A stretch of DNA of 64,000 nt from CAZRWD01 sp964603785 (GTDB lineage Bacteria > Fermentibacterota > Fermentibacteria > Fermentibacterales > Fermentibacteraceae). Positions 27,770 through 36,443 of the stretch are shown here, one piece after another; position 1 is the stretch's first letter; each line of letters opens with the position of its first letter. Under the pieces are notes generated by a model. It saw only the letters and a program-made list of their open reading frames with translations. It made no database searches and was not told where the DNA came from. Location of the stretch: NCBI GenBank assembly GCA_964603785.1, contig CAZRWD010000007.1, forward strand, positions 1 to 64,000, written 5' to 3'. A program made the position numbers and the translations under genes.

Positions 27770-30202
27770 TCAGCGGCCCTTCCCGAGAGCCAGCCACTCC
27801 CCGAGGATCCTGCGGTGGTCGGAGATGTTCCCCAGGAACGATTTCCTCCTGGAGGCGTCCCTGATCCTCGCTGCCGCCTCGATGAGGTTCTCGTGAGCCT
27901 CCTCGATGAGATCGGCATGCATCTTCCGCAGCTCGGAGGCTTTTCGGGGCGGCGGGACGTCCTGCGCCAGCAGCATCGCTATCGCATCCGAGGCCATTCG
28001 GACCGCGTAGGCCCGCGCCCTGGTCTGGAGCGGGAGATCGCCCGCCACCTGGTCGAGCAGGTCAAGGATCTCCCCGTAGTGCGTGGCGATGTCCGGTTCG
28101 TGGGCGAGGGCGTTGGCCAGAGTGGCCGCGGTCTGTGCGCGGAATGAGGAGATCCCGACCTTCGCAGCCAGTCCGGAGCTCTCGCGGAGGAGCCCGACGG
28201 CCTCGTGGTAACGGCCGTCCTCGACAAGGATGGATGCCTGGTTGAGCAGGTTCTCGTTCTCGCCCTCCGTGTCGCCGGTCCTGCGGCAGATATCCGTCGC
28301 CCGCCGGGTCATCCCGAGAGCATTGTCGTGTTCCCCGGCGTTCAGGGCCAGCAGGCCGAGGTTCGTCAGCAGGACCCCCTCCATGTCGACCAGACCGAGC
28401 TCCCTGGCCAGATCCAGAGAGCGGTCGTAGCTGGCGCGCGCCTCCTCATCCATGCCCATCTCGAGCAGGGAGTTGCCCCTGTTGTTGAGGGCCCTGCACT
28501 GCCCGGGCCTGTCGTCGAGGGCCAGCGCGATCTCCAGCCCCTTTTCGGCCATCTCCAGCGCCTTCTCGGGCTCGCCCGACCGGTTGTGACAGATACCGAT
28601 GTTGCGCAACAGGTTCGACTGGCCGGCCAGGTCGTTCATCTCGACGAAGAGGTCGAGTGACTTCTGATAGTGCTGCAGCGCCTTCTCGACATCGCCCTTC
28701 CGCCAGTGGACCAGGCCGATGTTGCACAGGGTGTTCGCCTGCAGCAGGGGGGCCTTGATCTCCTGCGCGAGCGCGAGCGCCCGTGCGAGGTGGTCGAGCG
28801 CCGAGGGATACTCCGCCAGCTCGCAGTCCATCAGGCCGATGTTGGAGAGGGCCTTTCCCTGTCCCTCCCTGTCACCGATGCTCCTCGCCATCCTGAGGAC
28901 CCTCTCGAAGCCCCGCCTCGCGCTCCTGTGGTCGGCCCTCATCCAGCTGGTGATCGCGATGGCGTTCTCGCTGTCGAGCATGCCCTTCCTGTCACCGGAG
29001 CTCTTCGCCCGCGCGGATGCCTCCCTGAATATCTCGAGCCCCTTCTCGAAGTCGCCGGATTCCCTGAAGGTCTCGCCGAGGAGGTTGAGCGCCGGGACGA
29101 GCGCCGGGTCGGCCTCGAGCAGCTTCGCGATCATCCTGCGGACCTTCTCGATGTCGGACCTGCTGCGCTTGACCCGCCAGAGGTGCTTGGCCTTGAGATA
29201 CTGCTCGTATGCGCCCACCCGGTCGGTGACGGTGCCCGTCATGCCGGGGTAGCTCGAGGGCTCCCTCCCGAGGGCCTTGAGGATGCCGTCGGCGAGCTTG
29301 CCCTTCAGCGAGGCCAGCTCGTACCAGTTGTCCTGCCAGCTGTCGGTCCAGACCAGCCTGTCCGTCCTGACCTCGGTCATCTCTATGGACAGGCGGAAGA
29401 TGTCCTTCTGACGCCAGAGCGTGCCCTTGACCAGGAACTCGGCGCTGAGCCTCCGGGCGGCATCCCGGTCGGATGAGGCTGCTGCTGCGGTCTTCATGAT
29501 CGTCGACATGGGGATGACCGAGATGCTGCCCACCCTGGAGAGGTCGCTGACCAGGTCGGTGGTTATGCCGTAGGCGTAGAATGCGTCCTGCTCGTCTCCC
29601 AGGTTCTCGAGGAGCATCACGGCGAGTGTCGGGACCTCGCGCGTGCCTGCGGCCGTGAGGGCGTCGTCGACAGTGGCCAGGCTCTCGACGGGGAGGGGAT
29701 GGCGGAAGGTCCCCTTGAGGGCGTGCACGTCGACGAGGCGCCCGAGCCCCTTCAGCCTTCTCATGCCGAGGGGGATCGTGTACGGCTTCCGCCCGGATCC
29801 GTAGTTCCCGAGGAGTTCGCCCGAAACGAATATGCCACCCGGGGCGGCTATCTCCTCGAGCCTCGAGGCGACGTTCACGGTGTCGCCGAAGACGTCTCCC
29901 TCCCCGACCAGGACCTCGCCCCAGTGGATGCCGATCCTCACGCGGAAGTCGGCGCCCCGCAGGTCCTCCTGGAAGCCCCTCGCGCACCTCACGGCGGCGG
30001 CTGGCGTTCCGAACACGCTCAGCGTGCCGTCGCCCATCTCCTTGAGCATGGTCCCGTCCTGGCCGTCGAGGTGGCCGGAGAGTATCTCCCGCTGGCTGCC
30101 GAGTATGCGGAGCGCGTCGGACTCGCTCCTCTCCATCCTGGCGGTGAAGCCTGCGATGTCGGTGAACATCACGGCGAGTGGTCGTCTCTCGGGGCTGCCC
30201 AT
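27770..30202 (-). CDS. Class III adenylate/guanylate cyclase fused to TolB-like and TPR regions
   Basis: This 810-aa protein begins with a complete class III cyclase domain (residues about 8-165). The metal aspartates are in FTDIAGFTARM and GDGTLSVF, the base-contacting Lys is in MLKEMGDG, and the transition-state Asn and Arg are in NVASRLEE, so it should be active. A TolB-N/CadC-like region (about 190-330) follows. Then come many tetratricopeptide repeats (about 350-700; for example LLQANTLCNIGLVHWRKGDVEKA, seen at repeat spacing). It lacks membrane helices. Such proteins make cAMP or cGMP in response to protein partners bound by the TPRs. ATG 30202 has GAGGAG upstream. Confidence 0.9.
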   Translation of the reverse strand: MGSPERRPLAVMFTDIAGFTARMERSESDALRILGSQREILSGHLDGQDGTMLKEMGDGTLSVFGTPAAAVRCARGFQEDLRGADFRVRIGIHWGEVLVGEGDVFGDTVNVASRLEEIAAPGGIFVSGELLGNYGSGRKPYTIPLGMRRLKGLGRLVDVHALKGTFRHPLPVESLATVDDALTAAGTREVPTLAVMLLENLGDEQDAFYAYGITTDLVSDLSRVGSISVIPMSTIMKTAAAASSDRDAARRLSAEFLVKGTLWRQKDIFRLSIEMTEVRTDRLVWTDSWQDNWYELASLKGKLADGILKALGREPSSYPGMTGTVTDRVGAYEQYLKAKHLWRVKRSRSDIEKVRRMIAKLLEADPALVPALNLLGETFRESGDFEKGLEIFREASARAKSSGDRKGMLDSENAIAITSWMRADHRSARRGFERVLRMARSIGDREGQGKALSNIGLMDCELAEYPSALDHLARALALAQEIKAPLLQANTLCNIGLVHWRKGDVEKALQHYQKSLDLFVEMNDLAGQSNLLRNIGICHNRSGEPEKALEMAEKGLEIALALDDRPGQCRALNNRGNSLLEMGMDEEARASYDRSLDLARELGLVDMEGVLLTNLGLLALNAGEHDNALGMTRRATDICRRTGDTEGENENLLNQASILVEDGRYHEAVGLLRESSGLAAKVGISSFRAQTAATLANALAHEPDIATHYGEILDLLDQVAGDLPLQTRARAYAVRMASDAIAMLLAQDVPPPRKASELRKMHADLIEEAHENLIEAAARIRDASRRKSFLGNISDHRRILGEWLALGKGR

Positions 30203-30297
30203 CACACTCCTCGCAGGGCCGGCGGCCGAGCCGGCCTACCGGTCGAAGATAGGCTCATCGGATCCGCCGGACTAGAAGCCGGTGTCACGGCCCTCCG

Positions 30298-30795
30298 TCA
30301 TCTCGACCGCACCATCTGGACGATGTGGATGCCCGATACGACGAAGACCGAGGCGGTCAGGACGAGCACCACGGACGTGTCGAGGACCTTCGCCTCCCCG
30401 AGCGCAACTCGTGTCGACCCCCATGCTATGTACGCGAAGACGGCGCACATGCACAGCCTGATCCATTGCACCATGGACACGGCGATGCCGTACTGCCTCT
30501 CGGCGTTCTGCTCGGTTATCCTGAACAGGTAGTTGAACCTGTGCGGGAACCTCGTGAGAACCCCCAGGCCGGCCCAGAGTAGGAGGGCGATCCCGGGGAT
30601 GATGAGCAGCGTGTACTTCGGGCCGAATCCGTCGGGCTCGCCGGCATCGTCGAAGTGCATGGGCACTTCCGACGGGAGCATGTGCCAGCGGGTCAGTATC
30701 CACGCTGCGGCGGCAACCAGCACGAACAGCCCGGCCAGACCCAGCAGCGAGTGCCTGATGTCCCTCTCGATATCGATCCGCGGTCTCCCGGTCAT
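30298..30795 (-). CDS. DUF1648-domain membrane protein
   Basis: This 165-aa protein has four hydrophobic helices. The conserved short motif MPSEVPMHFDDAGEPDGFG after the first helix is the DUF1648 signature, found also in SdpI-like immunity proteins. The function is unknown. ATG 30795 abuts the alkyltransferase-like gene end with no gap, so the two are likely cotranscribed. Confidence 0.85.
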   Translation of the reverse strand: MTGRPRIDIERDIRHSLLGLAGLFVLVAAAAWILTRWHMLPSEVPMHFDDAGEPDGFGPKYTLLIIPGIALLLWAGLGVLTRFPHRFNYLFRITEQNAERQYGIAVSMVQWIRLCMCAVFAYIAWGSTRVALGEAKVLDTSVVLVLTASVFVVSGIHIVQMVRSR

Positions 30796-31167
30796 CTAGG
30801 TGGCGTCTCCCTCCGGAAGGTCTCCTTCACGCCCGCGCCAGGCGAATCTCGCGAGGTCGATCCGCCCCCCCTCGTCGAATACAACGCCTTCCCGCTCCAG
30901 CAGCGATCGCTGGATGCAGGCGAAGGACGGGTCCGGATGGCGGCTTATCGTCCCCTGCGAGTTCACCACCCGGTGCCATGGGATGTCCGAGCCGGAAGGG
31001 ACGGAGTGCATCGCATAGCCGACCATCCTGGCCCTCCCGGGGAGACCGGCCATGCGGGCGACCGCCCCGTAGGTCGACACCCTGCCGCGGGGTATGCGGC
31101 TGACGGTGTCCCAGATGAGCCTGTAGCTGGAACCGCCGTTGCATCGTTCCGAAGCTCGCCCAGTCAA
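30796..31167 (-). CDS. Alkyltransferase-like DNA-binding protein (MGMT fold without the cysteine)
   Basis: This 123-aa protein matches the DNA-binding domain of O6-methylguanine methyltransferases. It contains VSRIPRGRVSTYGAVARMAG and GYAMHSVPSG. The active-site motif PCHRV reads PWHRVV here, with Trp replacing the alkyl-accepting Cys. ATL proteins of this kind bind O6-alkylguanine without repairing it and hand the lesion to nucleotide excision repair. The start is a probable TTG at 31167 with a poor ribosome site; no better in-frame start is available. Confidence 0.88.
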   Translation of the reverse strand: MTGRASERCNGGSSYRLIWDTVSRIPRGRVSTYGAVARMAGLPGRARMVGYAMHSVPSGSDIPWHRVVNSQGTISRHPDPSFACIQRSLLEREGVVFDEGGRIDLARFAWRGREGDLPEGDAT

Positions 31168-31242
31168 CAGCAGCGCTCCCGCCCTTCCTGGCCGGCGGTA
31201 TGCCGGCGCCTCGGGGTACAGCGATACTATGCTCTTCTGATC

Positions 31243-31311
31243 GGGGTCAGGCTACTCAAGCTCGATCCTGATATCCAACAACAATATCGAAAAAGCAGGG
31301 TCAGGCTACTC
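31243..31311 (+). repeat. Left REP pair of the RAYT cassette
   Basis: GGGGTCAGGCTACTCAA lies at 31243-31259, and a 14-base core of it recurs at 31298-31311. The cores start 54 bp apart. Between them is a unique AT-richer spacer containing CTCGATC, a string also found between the right-hand copies when read in reverse. Confidence 0.8.
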
Positions 31312-31450
31312 TATTCTGGTGTCAGCAATGAATGAATGCATGCGCTGAATACCATGCGACGGGGTATTCGCGATAATCAGAACCTGTTGTAGTGCAGGCT
31401 AATGACAGAATGGTCTTGACAGGCTCGCCGCAATGTGGGAAAACATATGT

Positions 31451-32122
31451 ATGGCCAGATTCCCGAGACTCGTACTGCAAGGTCTTCCACACCATGTGAC
31501 CCACAGGGGTAACAAGGGTATCAGGGTGTTCCATTGCCCCGCCGACTATCGGAGATATGCGGAGGTCTCTGCCCGGTATCTGCTGTCCAATGGAGTGGAT
31601 GTCATTTCCTATTGCATGATGCCCAATCATGTCCACCTGATTCTTGTTCCCGTGGCGAACGTCGAAGGTCTTTCTCTTGCCATGCACGACATACTGACCG
31701 CATATGCACTGTCTCACAACCGCCGCAGCGGCTCGACCGGGCATCTCTGGCAGGGCAGGTTCTATTCGTGCGCGATGGATGACTGGCACCTGCTCAATGC
31801 CGTCAGGTACACCGAGATGAATCCTGTCAGGGCCGGGCTGGTAAGAAGACCTGTAGACTACCCCTGGTCCTCTGCATTCGCTCGAAGCGGTGCAGCCGAA
31901 CCACTCATCCCACTCTGCCCGCTTCCGGCAGTCTTCGAGCAGTACCCCGACTGGGAATACTACCTGGAATCAGGCGAATCGGAAGACTTCGACTCCCTGA
32001 GAGATGGTACGCGCATCGGAAGGCCTCTCCTCTCGATCCAGGCCTGCAGAGAGATCGAGTCCACCACCGGCCGGATCGTACTGCCCAGGAGAAGATCCCA
32101 CTCGACCAGAGATAGTTTCTGA
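31451..32122 (+). CDS. REP-associated tyrosine transposase (IS200-like, Y1 HUH)
   Basis: This protein of about 223 residues starts ARFPRLVLQG. The HUH metal-binding motif is in MMPNHVHLIL. A helix with candidate nucleophile Tyr (TAYALSHNRR) runs into the family signature GHLWQGRFYS, and EMNPVRAGLVRRPVDYPWSS follows. ATG 31451 fits the usual family N-terminus; ATG 31433 six codons earlier is possible. RAYTs nick and join single-stranded DNA at REP palindromes. The gene looks intact, with no stop or frameshift, and its codon use is less GC-biased than its neighbours. Confidence 0.9.
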   Translation: MARFPRLVLQGLPHHVTHRGNKGIRVFHCPADYRRYAEVSARYLLSNGVDVISYCMMPNHVHLILVPVANVEGLSLAMHDILTAYALSHNRRSGSTGHLWQGRFYSCAMDDWHLLNAVRYTEMNPVRAGLVRRPVDYPWSSAFARSGAAEPLIPLCPLPAVFEQYPDWEYYLESGESEDFDSLRDGTRIGRPLLSIQACREIESTTGRIVLPRRRSHSTRDSF

Positions 32123-32167
32123 ACAAGACTATCGATGATGGGGGGCTGGTCTCCTCTGTGGAGCCGA

Positions 32168-32238
32168 TTGAGTAGCCTGACCCCGGAGATGTTAAGAGGC
32201 TGATCGAGAAGGAGATGTACGTTGAGTAGCCTGACCCC
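32168..32238 (-). repeat. Right REP pair of the RAYT cassette, reaching into trmFO
   Basis: Two perfect copies of the inverted repeat (plus-strand TTGAGTAGCCTGACCCC) lie at 32168-32184 and 32222-32238, 54 bp apart. The second copy begins with the TTG used as the probable trmFO start codon. Confidence 0.85.
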
Positions 32239-33544
32239 GATGGTGATCGGTGGCGGTCTGGCCGGGTGCGAGGCTGCGTGGATGCTCGCCCGGCACGGCT
32301 TCTCGGTCGACCTGATCGAGATGCGGCCGACTGTCACGACCCCCGCCCATCGAACCGGGATGCTGGCGGAGCTGGTCTGCTCGAACTCGTTCAGGTCGGC
32401 GGATCCCGCGAATGCCGTCGGGCTGCTGAAGCAGGAGATGGAGGCGATGGGGTCCCTGGTGATGAGGGTCGCCAGGCAGTGTTCCATTCCCGCGGGCGGA
32501 GCCCTCGCAGTGGATCGCGAGGAGTTCGCAAGGGGCATCACCTCCCTGATCGACTCCAATCCGCTCATAAGGGTGATCCGCGATGAGGCGACCTCGATCC
32601 ACTCCGGGCGCCAGGTGATACTGGCCTCGGGGCCCCTGACGAGCGACGCACTCGCCTCCTCGATCACCGGGCTCACCGGGTCGCAGGGCCTCTACTTCTA
32701 CGACGCCATCGCACCCGTCGTCTCGGCGGACTCCCTGGACATGTCAGTCGTTTTCGCCCAGTCACGGTACGGGAAGGGCGGAGGTGACGATTACCTGAAC
32801 TGCCCTGTTTCCGAAGCGGACTACTCGGCTCTCGTCGACGAGCTGCTCGTCGCGGAGACGGTGCCCCTGCACCACTTCGAGAGGGAGATCCACTTCACGG
32901 GCTGCATGCCCGTGGAGGCGATCGCCTCGACCGGCAGGATGGCCCTGGCATACGGGCCTATGAAACCCGTGGGGCTCGTTGATCCGCGCACGGGTTCCAG
33001 GCCCTTCGCAGCCGTGCAGCTCCGCAGGGAGAACGCCGCCGGAACCGCATGGAACCTGGTCGGCTTCCAGACGAAGATGACCTATCCGGAGCAGCGCAGG
33101 ATCATCCGTCTCATCCCCGGTCTGGAGAGGGCTGAGTTCCTCCGCTACGGCTCGATGCACAGGAACACCTTCATAGACTCTCCCCGCATCCTGGATTCCA
33201 CTCTGAGGATGCGGGGGAGGGAGCATGTCGTGTTCGCCGGTCAGATCACCGGCGTGGAGGGGTATGTCGAGTCCGCCGCCTGCGGCATGCTCGCCGGGCT
33301 CTTCACCGCGAGCCGGCTGACAGGGGCCGCTCCGGAGACACCTCCTCCCGAGACCGCCGTCGGTAGCCTGCTGAGGCATGTCACCTCGTCGAACTGGAAG
33401 CGGTTCCAGCCCAGCAACGTGAACTACGGACTATTCCCCCCCCTCGAGCGGCGGGTGCCGCACCGGGAGCGGAACGCCGCCTACGCGGAGCGGGCCCGGG
33501 GGCTCATGGCGGATTGGTTGGACAGAACCGGCCTCCCAGGCTGA
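32222..33544 (+). CDS. trmFO: Methylenetetrahydrofolate--tRNA-(uracil-5-)-methyltransferase
   Basis: This protein of about 440 residues begins with an FAD-binding Rossmann site VIGGGLAGCEAAW and has the family blocks VCSNSFRS and MKPVGLVDPRTG. TrmFO makes 5-methyluridine at position 54 of tRNAs, using methylenetetrahydrofolate and FADH2 instead of SAM. The predicted start is TTG 32222, with AAGGAG at 32209-32214 seven bases away. That TTG and the following codons (SSLTP) come from the REP repeat of the transposon cassette. ATG 32240 is the alternative and matches the usual N-terminus. Its stop directly abuts the converging GH85 gene. Confidence 0.92.
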   Translation: MSSLTPMVIGGGLAGCEAAWMLARHGFSVDLIEMRPTVTTPAHRTGMLAELVCSNSFRSADPANAVGLLKQEMEAMGSLVMRVARQCSIPAGGALAVDREEFARGITSLIDSNPLIRVIRDEATSIHSGRQVILASGPLTSDALASSITGLTGSQGLYFYDAIAPVVSADSLDMSVVFAQSRYGKGGGDDYLNCPVSEADYSALVDELLVAETVPLHHFEREIHFTGCMPVEAIASTGRMALAYGPMKPVGLVDPRTGSRPFAAVQLRRENAAGTAWNLVGFQTKMTYPEQRRIIRLIPGLERAEFLRYGSMHRNTFIDSPRILDSTLRMRGREHVVFAGQITGVEGYVESAACGMLAGLFTASRLTGAAPETPPPETAVGSLLRHVTSSNWKRFQPSNVNYGLFPPLERRVPHRERNAAYAERARGLMADWLDRTGLPG

Positions 33545-35791
33545 TCAGAGCCTCACGAGCCTCCTGATCGAGTGGGTGCCGCAGGCATCCATCCTAAGGA
33601 TGTAGATGCCGGGAGGCAGACCGCTCCCGGTCCAGCCGAGGGTATGGCTCCCGGCCGTCATCTCGCAGTCCAGAACCGTCGCCGCAACCCTTCCGTCGAG
33701 GCTGTACGCCGAGATCGTCACGTGACCGGCGGATGGCAGATCGAAGGACATCGCGGTCGAGGCTGTGAACGGGTTCGGATGCCCGGCCCCGAGGACCGGG
33801 ACGGGCACCGGGTCGCCCTCCCCGATCCCGGTTATCGTCCAGTCGACTGCCACGGAGTCCGCCCCCGACGCGCTGAAGTCGGGCCCGACAGCCTCGATGA
33901 GGAGCATCGTCGAAGTCTCACCGGGCGCCCTCACGAGCTCCGGGACGAAGCAGGCCGTGTTGGGGGTGGCCCACAGGAAGGTCCTCGTCGAGCCTGCGTT
34001 CAACCTGTAGACGTTGTACTGCCGCACATCGCCGGTCGACGCCGTCCATCGGAGGCGGACCGACGCATGATCGTCGTCGCTCTGGTAGAAGCCGTCGACC
34101 CAGGCTCCCGACGGGGGAGCGGGAGGGGATGGCGGGGCGTTCAGGATGCCCAGCCTGCCGATCCTCCTCTCGAAGCCGGTCACGGAGACTGGCGAAACGA
34201 AACGGAGGCCGAGCGCTTCGAGGGTCCTCCCCGTGAACGAGGACAGGGGGATCGTCCTGATGTTCCAGCCGGGCTGGGTCGAGCTGCCTGCGTCGACGAA
34301 TCCGGAAACGCCCGATGTGTCTGTGAAGTCGAGTGCGATCTGGATCCTCGACGGCTCACCCGCTGCGTCGGCGCGGAAGGCGATCGTGCAGTAGCTGGAG
34401 GAGGTGATGGTCAGGTCGGTCTTGTAGAGGAGGAGGTCGGTGGGGGACCCCGCCGGGAGGTCTCCGGTCACGGCGAGGCAGGTGCCTCCGTAGTAGGCGT
34501 CGTCCCAGACCAGATCCGGGTAGAGCGGCGTGGATGAGCTCTGAGCGATCCAGCGCCAGGTCGGCAGAACGTCCTGCAGGCTCAGGTTGCTCCACTCCCC
34601 GGTTCCCAGGACGCTGCCGTCCACGGAGTACATGCCTCCCTGGCCAGTGCTGAAGTTGGTGACGAACGGGAACCCGTCGATCACGGACTTGTCGACCACA
34701 TAGTGGGCCAGCCCCTTCCAGGGATGGGTGGTATCCGTGAAGGAGGGGTCCCTGTTGGCTCCGACCCAGAAGCGGTTCTCCTTCTGGTAGAAGTCCTCGG
34801 GACCGGTGGACGAGTTGAAGCACCATTCCGGGCGGTAGAAGCCCAGCGAGGCCCTGTGCGGCTGTCCTTCCGGGAAGAGCACCGACCAGTTCACCGAGGT
34901 CTGGTATCCGTTCGCCTCCACGTCGGCCCCGGCGAAGAGCTCGTACCGGCTCCTCCCGAAGCTCTCGGCGAGAGCTCCGGAGTTCACCAGACCCGTCTGG
35001 TTCCAGGAGAAGTTGATGAAGAACTCGTCGGAGATGACCTCACCGTCATGGAAGAACATGTCGTTGTTGGCGTTCAGCGCGTTCTGCCAGGCTATCGCCC
35101 CGTTCTCTATCATCGCGTCATACCACATGATGTCTATGTCGGAGTTCGTCTGGACGTAGTCCATGAAGTCGCGCACCAGCACGGCAAGCTGTGCGGTCCC
35201 GCCCGCAGTCTCCTGGTTGATGAACCACCCTTCGAAGCCGTAGTACTCCGCGACCTCGATGAGCTTGTCGGCCACCGGGAACGTGGCCCCCTCCCTCTGG
35301 ACCAGGTCCCAGACCCACTGGATCTGTCCGCCGTAGACGGCCGGGGGGAAGAAGATGGTGCCGTAGACCGGCACACCGTTCCTGTGAGCGGCGTCGATGA
35401 CGTATGGCGCAGGGGCGAGGATGAGCCCCTCCCCGGCCGACCCCCCCCAGAATACCATGATGTCTATGTACATCCAGTAGTTGGGCGCGAAGACATCGAA
35501 GTCCCGGGTGCCCTGGGACGGGTTGGAGCTCGTGCCGTACCAGGCGCAGAGCGTGGAGACGACGGCCTCGCCGGGGCGCGCATGCGGATTGACCTGGATG
35601 TCGCCCGTGAACCTGTCGGCGAGAGGCACAGCGCCGACGTTGTAGGGTGCGTCGGGATCGGAGGCCGGATCCCATGCGAGGAGCTCCTCCGGGAACCAGT
35701 AGGAGCAGAGCGGCTGGCCCGGCGGAAGCTGCGCGGCCGGCGAAGCGGCGAAGAGCGCCAGGGCGACTGCCGACATTGTCGTTGCCTTCAT
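33545..35791 (-). CDS. Secreted GH85 endo-beta-N-acetylglucosaminidase with C-terminal sorting domain
   Basis: This 748-aa protein has a signal peptide (residues 1-20, MKATTMSAVALALFAASPAA) followed by a glycoside hydrolase 85 domain (about 95-420). Family marks include YWMYIDIMVFWGG, DAAHRNGVPVYGTI and the catalytic asparagine-x-glutamate in WFINQE (N192, E194). These enzymes cut between the two GlcNAc units of N-glycan or related chains. Jelly-roll and Ig/FN3-like regions follow. The last 80 residues (HPNPFTASTAMSFDLPSAG, then GIYILRMDA) form a FlgD/Por-type sorting domain, suggesting export by a type IX-like system. ATG 35791 has GGAGG upstream. The natural substrate may be host, algal or bacterial glycan. 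Confidence 0.88.
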   Translation of the reverse strand: MKATTMSAVALALFAASPAAQLPPGQPLCSYWFPEELLAWDPASDPDAPYNVGAVPLADRFTGDIQVNPHARPGEAVVSTLCAWYGTSSNPSQGTRDFDVFAPNYWMYIDIMVFWGGSAGEGLILAPAPYVIDAAHRNGVPVYGTIFFPPAVYGGQIQWVWDLVQREGATFPVADKLIEVAEYYGFEGWFINQETAGGTAQLAVLVRDFMDYVQTNSDIDIMWYDAMIENGAIAWQNALNANNDMFFHDGEVISDEFFINFSWNQTGLVNSGALAESFGRSRYELFAGADVEANGYQTSVNWSVLFPEGQPHRASLGFYRPEWCFNSSTGPEDFYQKENRFWVGANRDPSFTDTTHPWKGLAHYVVDKSVIDGFPFVTNFSTGQGGMYSVDGSVLGTGEWSNLSLQDVLPTWRWIAQSSSTPLYPDLVWDDAYYGGTCLAVTGDLPAGSPTDLLLYKTDLTITSSSYCTIAFRADAAGEPSRIQIALDFTDTSGVSGFVDAGSSTQPGWNIRTIPLSSFTGRTLEALGLRFVSPVSVTGFERRIGRLGILNAPPSPPAPPSGAWVDGFYQSDDDHASVRLRWTASTGDVRQYNVYRLNAGSTRTFLWATPNTACFVPELVRAPGETSTMLLIEAVGPDFSASGADSVAVDWTITGIGEGDPVPVPVLGAGHPNPFTASTAMSFDLPSAGHVTISAYSLDGRVAATVLDCEMTAGSHTLGWTGSGLPPGIYILRMDACGTHSIRRLVRL

Positions 35792-35923
35792 CGACTTCCT
35801 CCGGGGTTGCTGGTAACCTGGACTGCCGACACCATAGGCCACGGGGCGATTCATGTCCATCCGCAGACCATCGGAGGGCTTCCCCCCGGAGGCCCCGTGA
35901 GCGATCTTCGCGGCAGGGAGGAT

Positions 35924-36436
35924 ATGATGATCGCATCATGCATCTATCTGTGCGCGGCCGTCCTGGTCGGTTCGCCGGGCTTCCGCGACCTCGTCGGTCT
36001 GTGGCATGCATCCGAGTGTGTAGGGTCCGGCTACAACATGCTTTATGCGTTCCTGCCTGATGGCGCATTCATCTGGCGCGAGAACAGCATGGACGGGATG
36101 GAGAGGCTGCGCGAGCGCAGGGGCGGGTGGACGGTATCCGGGGATACCCTCAGCCTGTCGGTCGACAGCGTCCTGCTGCTCGAGGGCGGTACCATGCAGC
36201 TCGTCGATGGCGGCTCTGCTGCCACCGATTCGGAGATCGTCGGGGGAACGCTGGCCTGGCTTCGGCTAGAGCCGCCCGACACCGTCCTGGTGCATGTCGG
36301 CAACTTCGGACTGGTTCTGATGGACAAGAACCCGTGGCTGCCCGCCGACCTCTGGGGAGTCAGCCTCGACGGCAGGCGGTACTGGCGGATACGATCAGGG
36401 ACCAGGGAGTCGATCCTCGAACTGCTCGACTACTGA
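35924..36436 (+). CDS. Hypothetical exported protein
   Basis: This 170-aa protein has a hydrophobic N-terminus (MMIASCIYLCAAVLVGSPGF) that fits a signal peptide. The mature part looks beta-rich, with phrases such as GLWHASECVGSGYNMLYAF and a repeated WxxSGDTLSLSVD style, reminiscent of lipocalin-like or copper-resistance-type barrels, but no family is certain. GGGAGG precedes two adjacent ATG codons (35924, 35927). It is divergent from the GH85 gene. Confidence 0.65.
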   Translation: MMIASCIYLCAAVLVGSPGFRDLVGLWHASECVGSGYNMLYAFLPDGAFIWRENSMDGMERLRERRGGWTVSGDTLSLSVDSVLLLEGGTMQLVDGGSAATDSEIVGGTLAWLRLEPPDTVLVHVGNFGLVLMDKNPWLPADLWGVSLDGRRYWRIRSGTRESILELLDY

Positions 36437-36443
36437 GAGCGGA

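Larger units (their letters stand above)
31243..32238. mobile_element. RAYT (REP-associated tyrosine transposase) cassette with symmetric terminal repeats
   Basis: A Y1 transposase gene is enclosed by four copies of GGGGTCAGGCTACTCAA. Two direct copies stand on the left (31243-31259 and a shortened one at 31298-31311). Two inverted copies stand on the right (32168-32184 and 32222-32238). The pitch within each pair is 54 bp on both sides. The enclosed DNA looks less GC-rich than its surroundings, a sign of transfer. The left repeats lie beyond the ATL gene start, while the rightmost repeat forms the first codons of trmFO. Confidence 0.8.

Noticed and set aside
31433..32122. Transposase as a decayed relic
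   Set aside because: The frame is intact with the HUH motif, Tyr helix and C-terminal signature all present.
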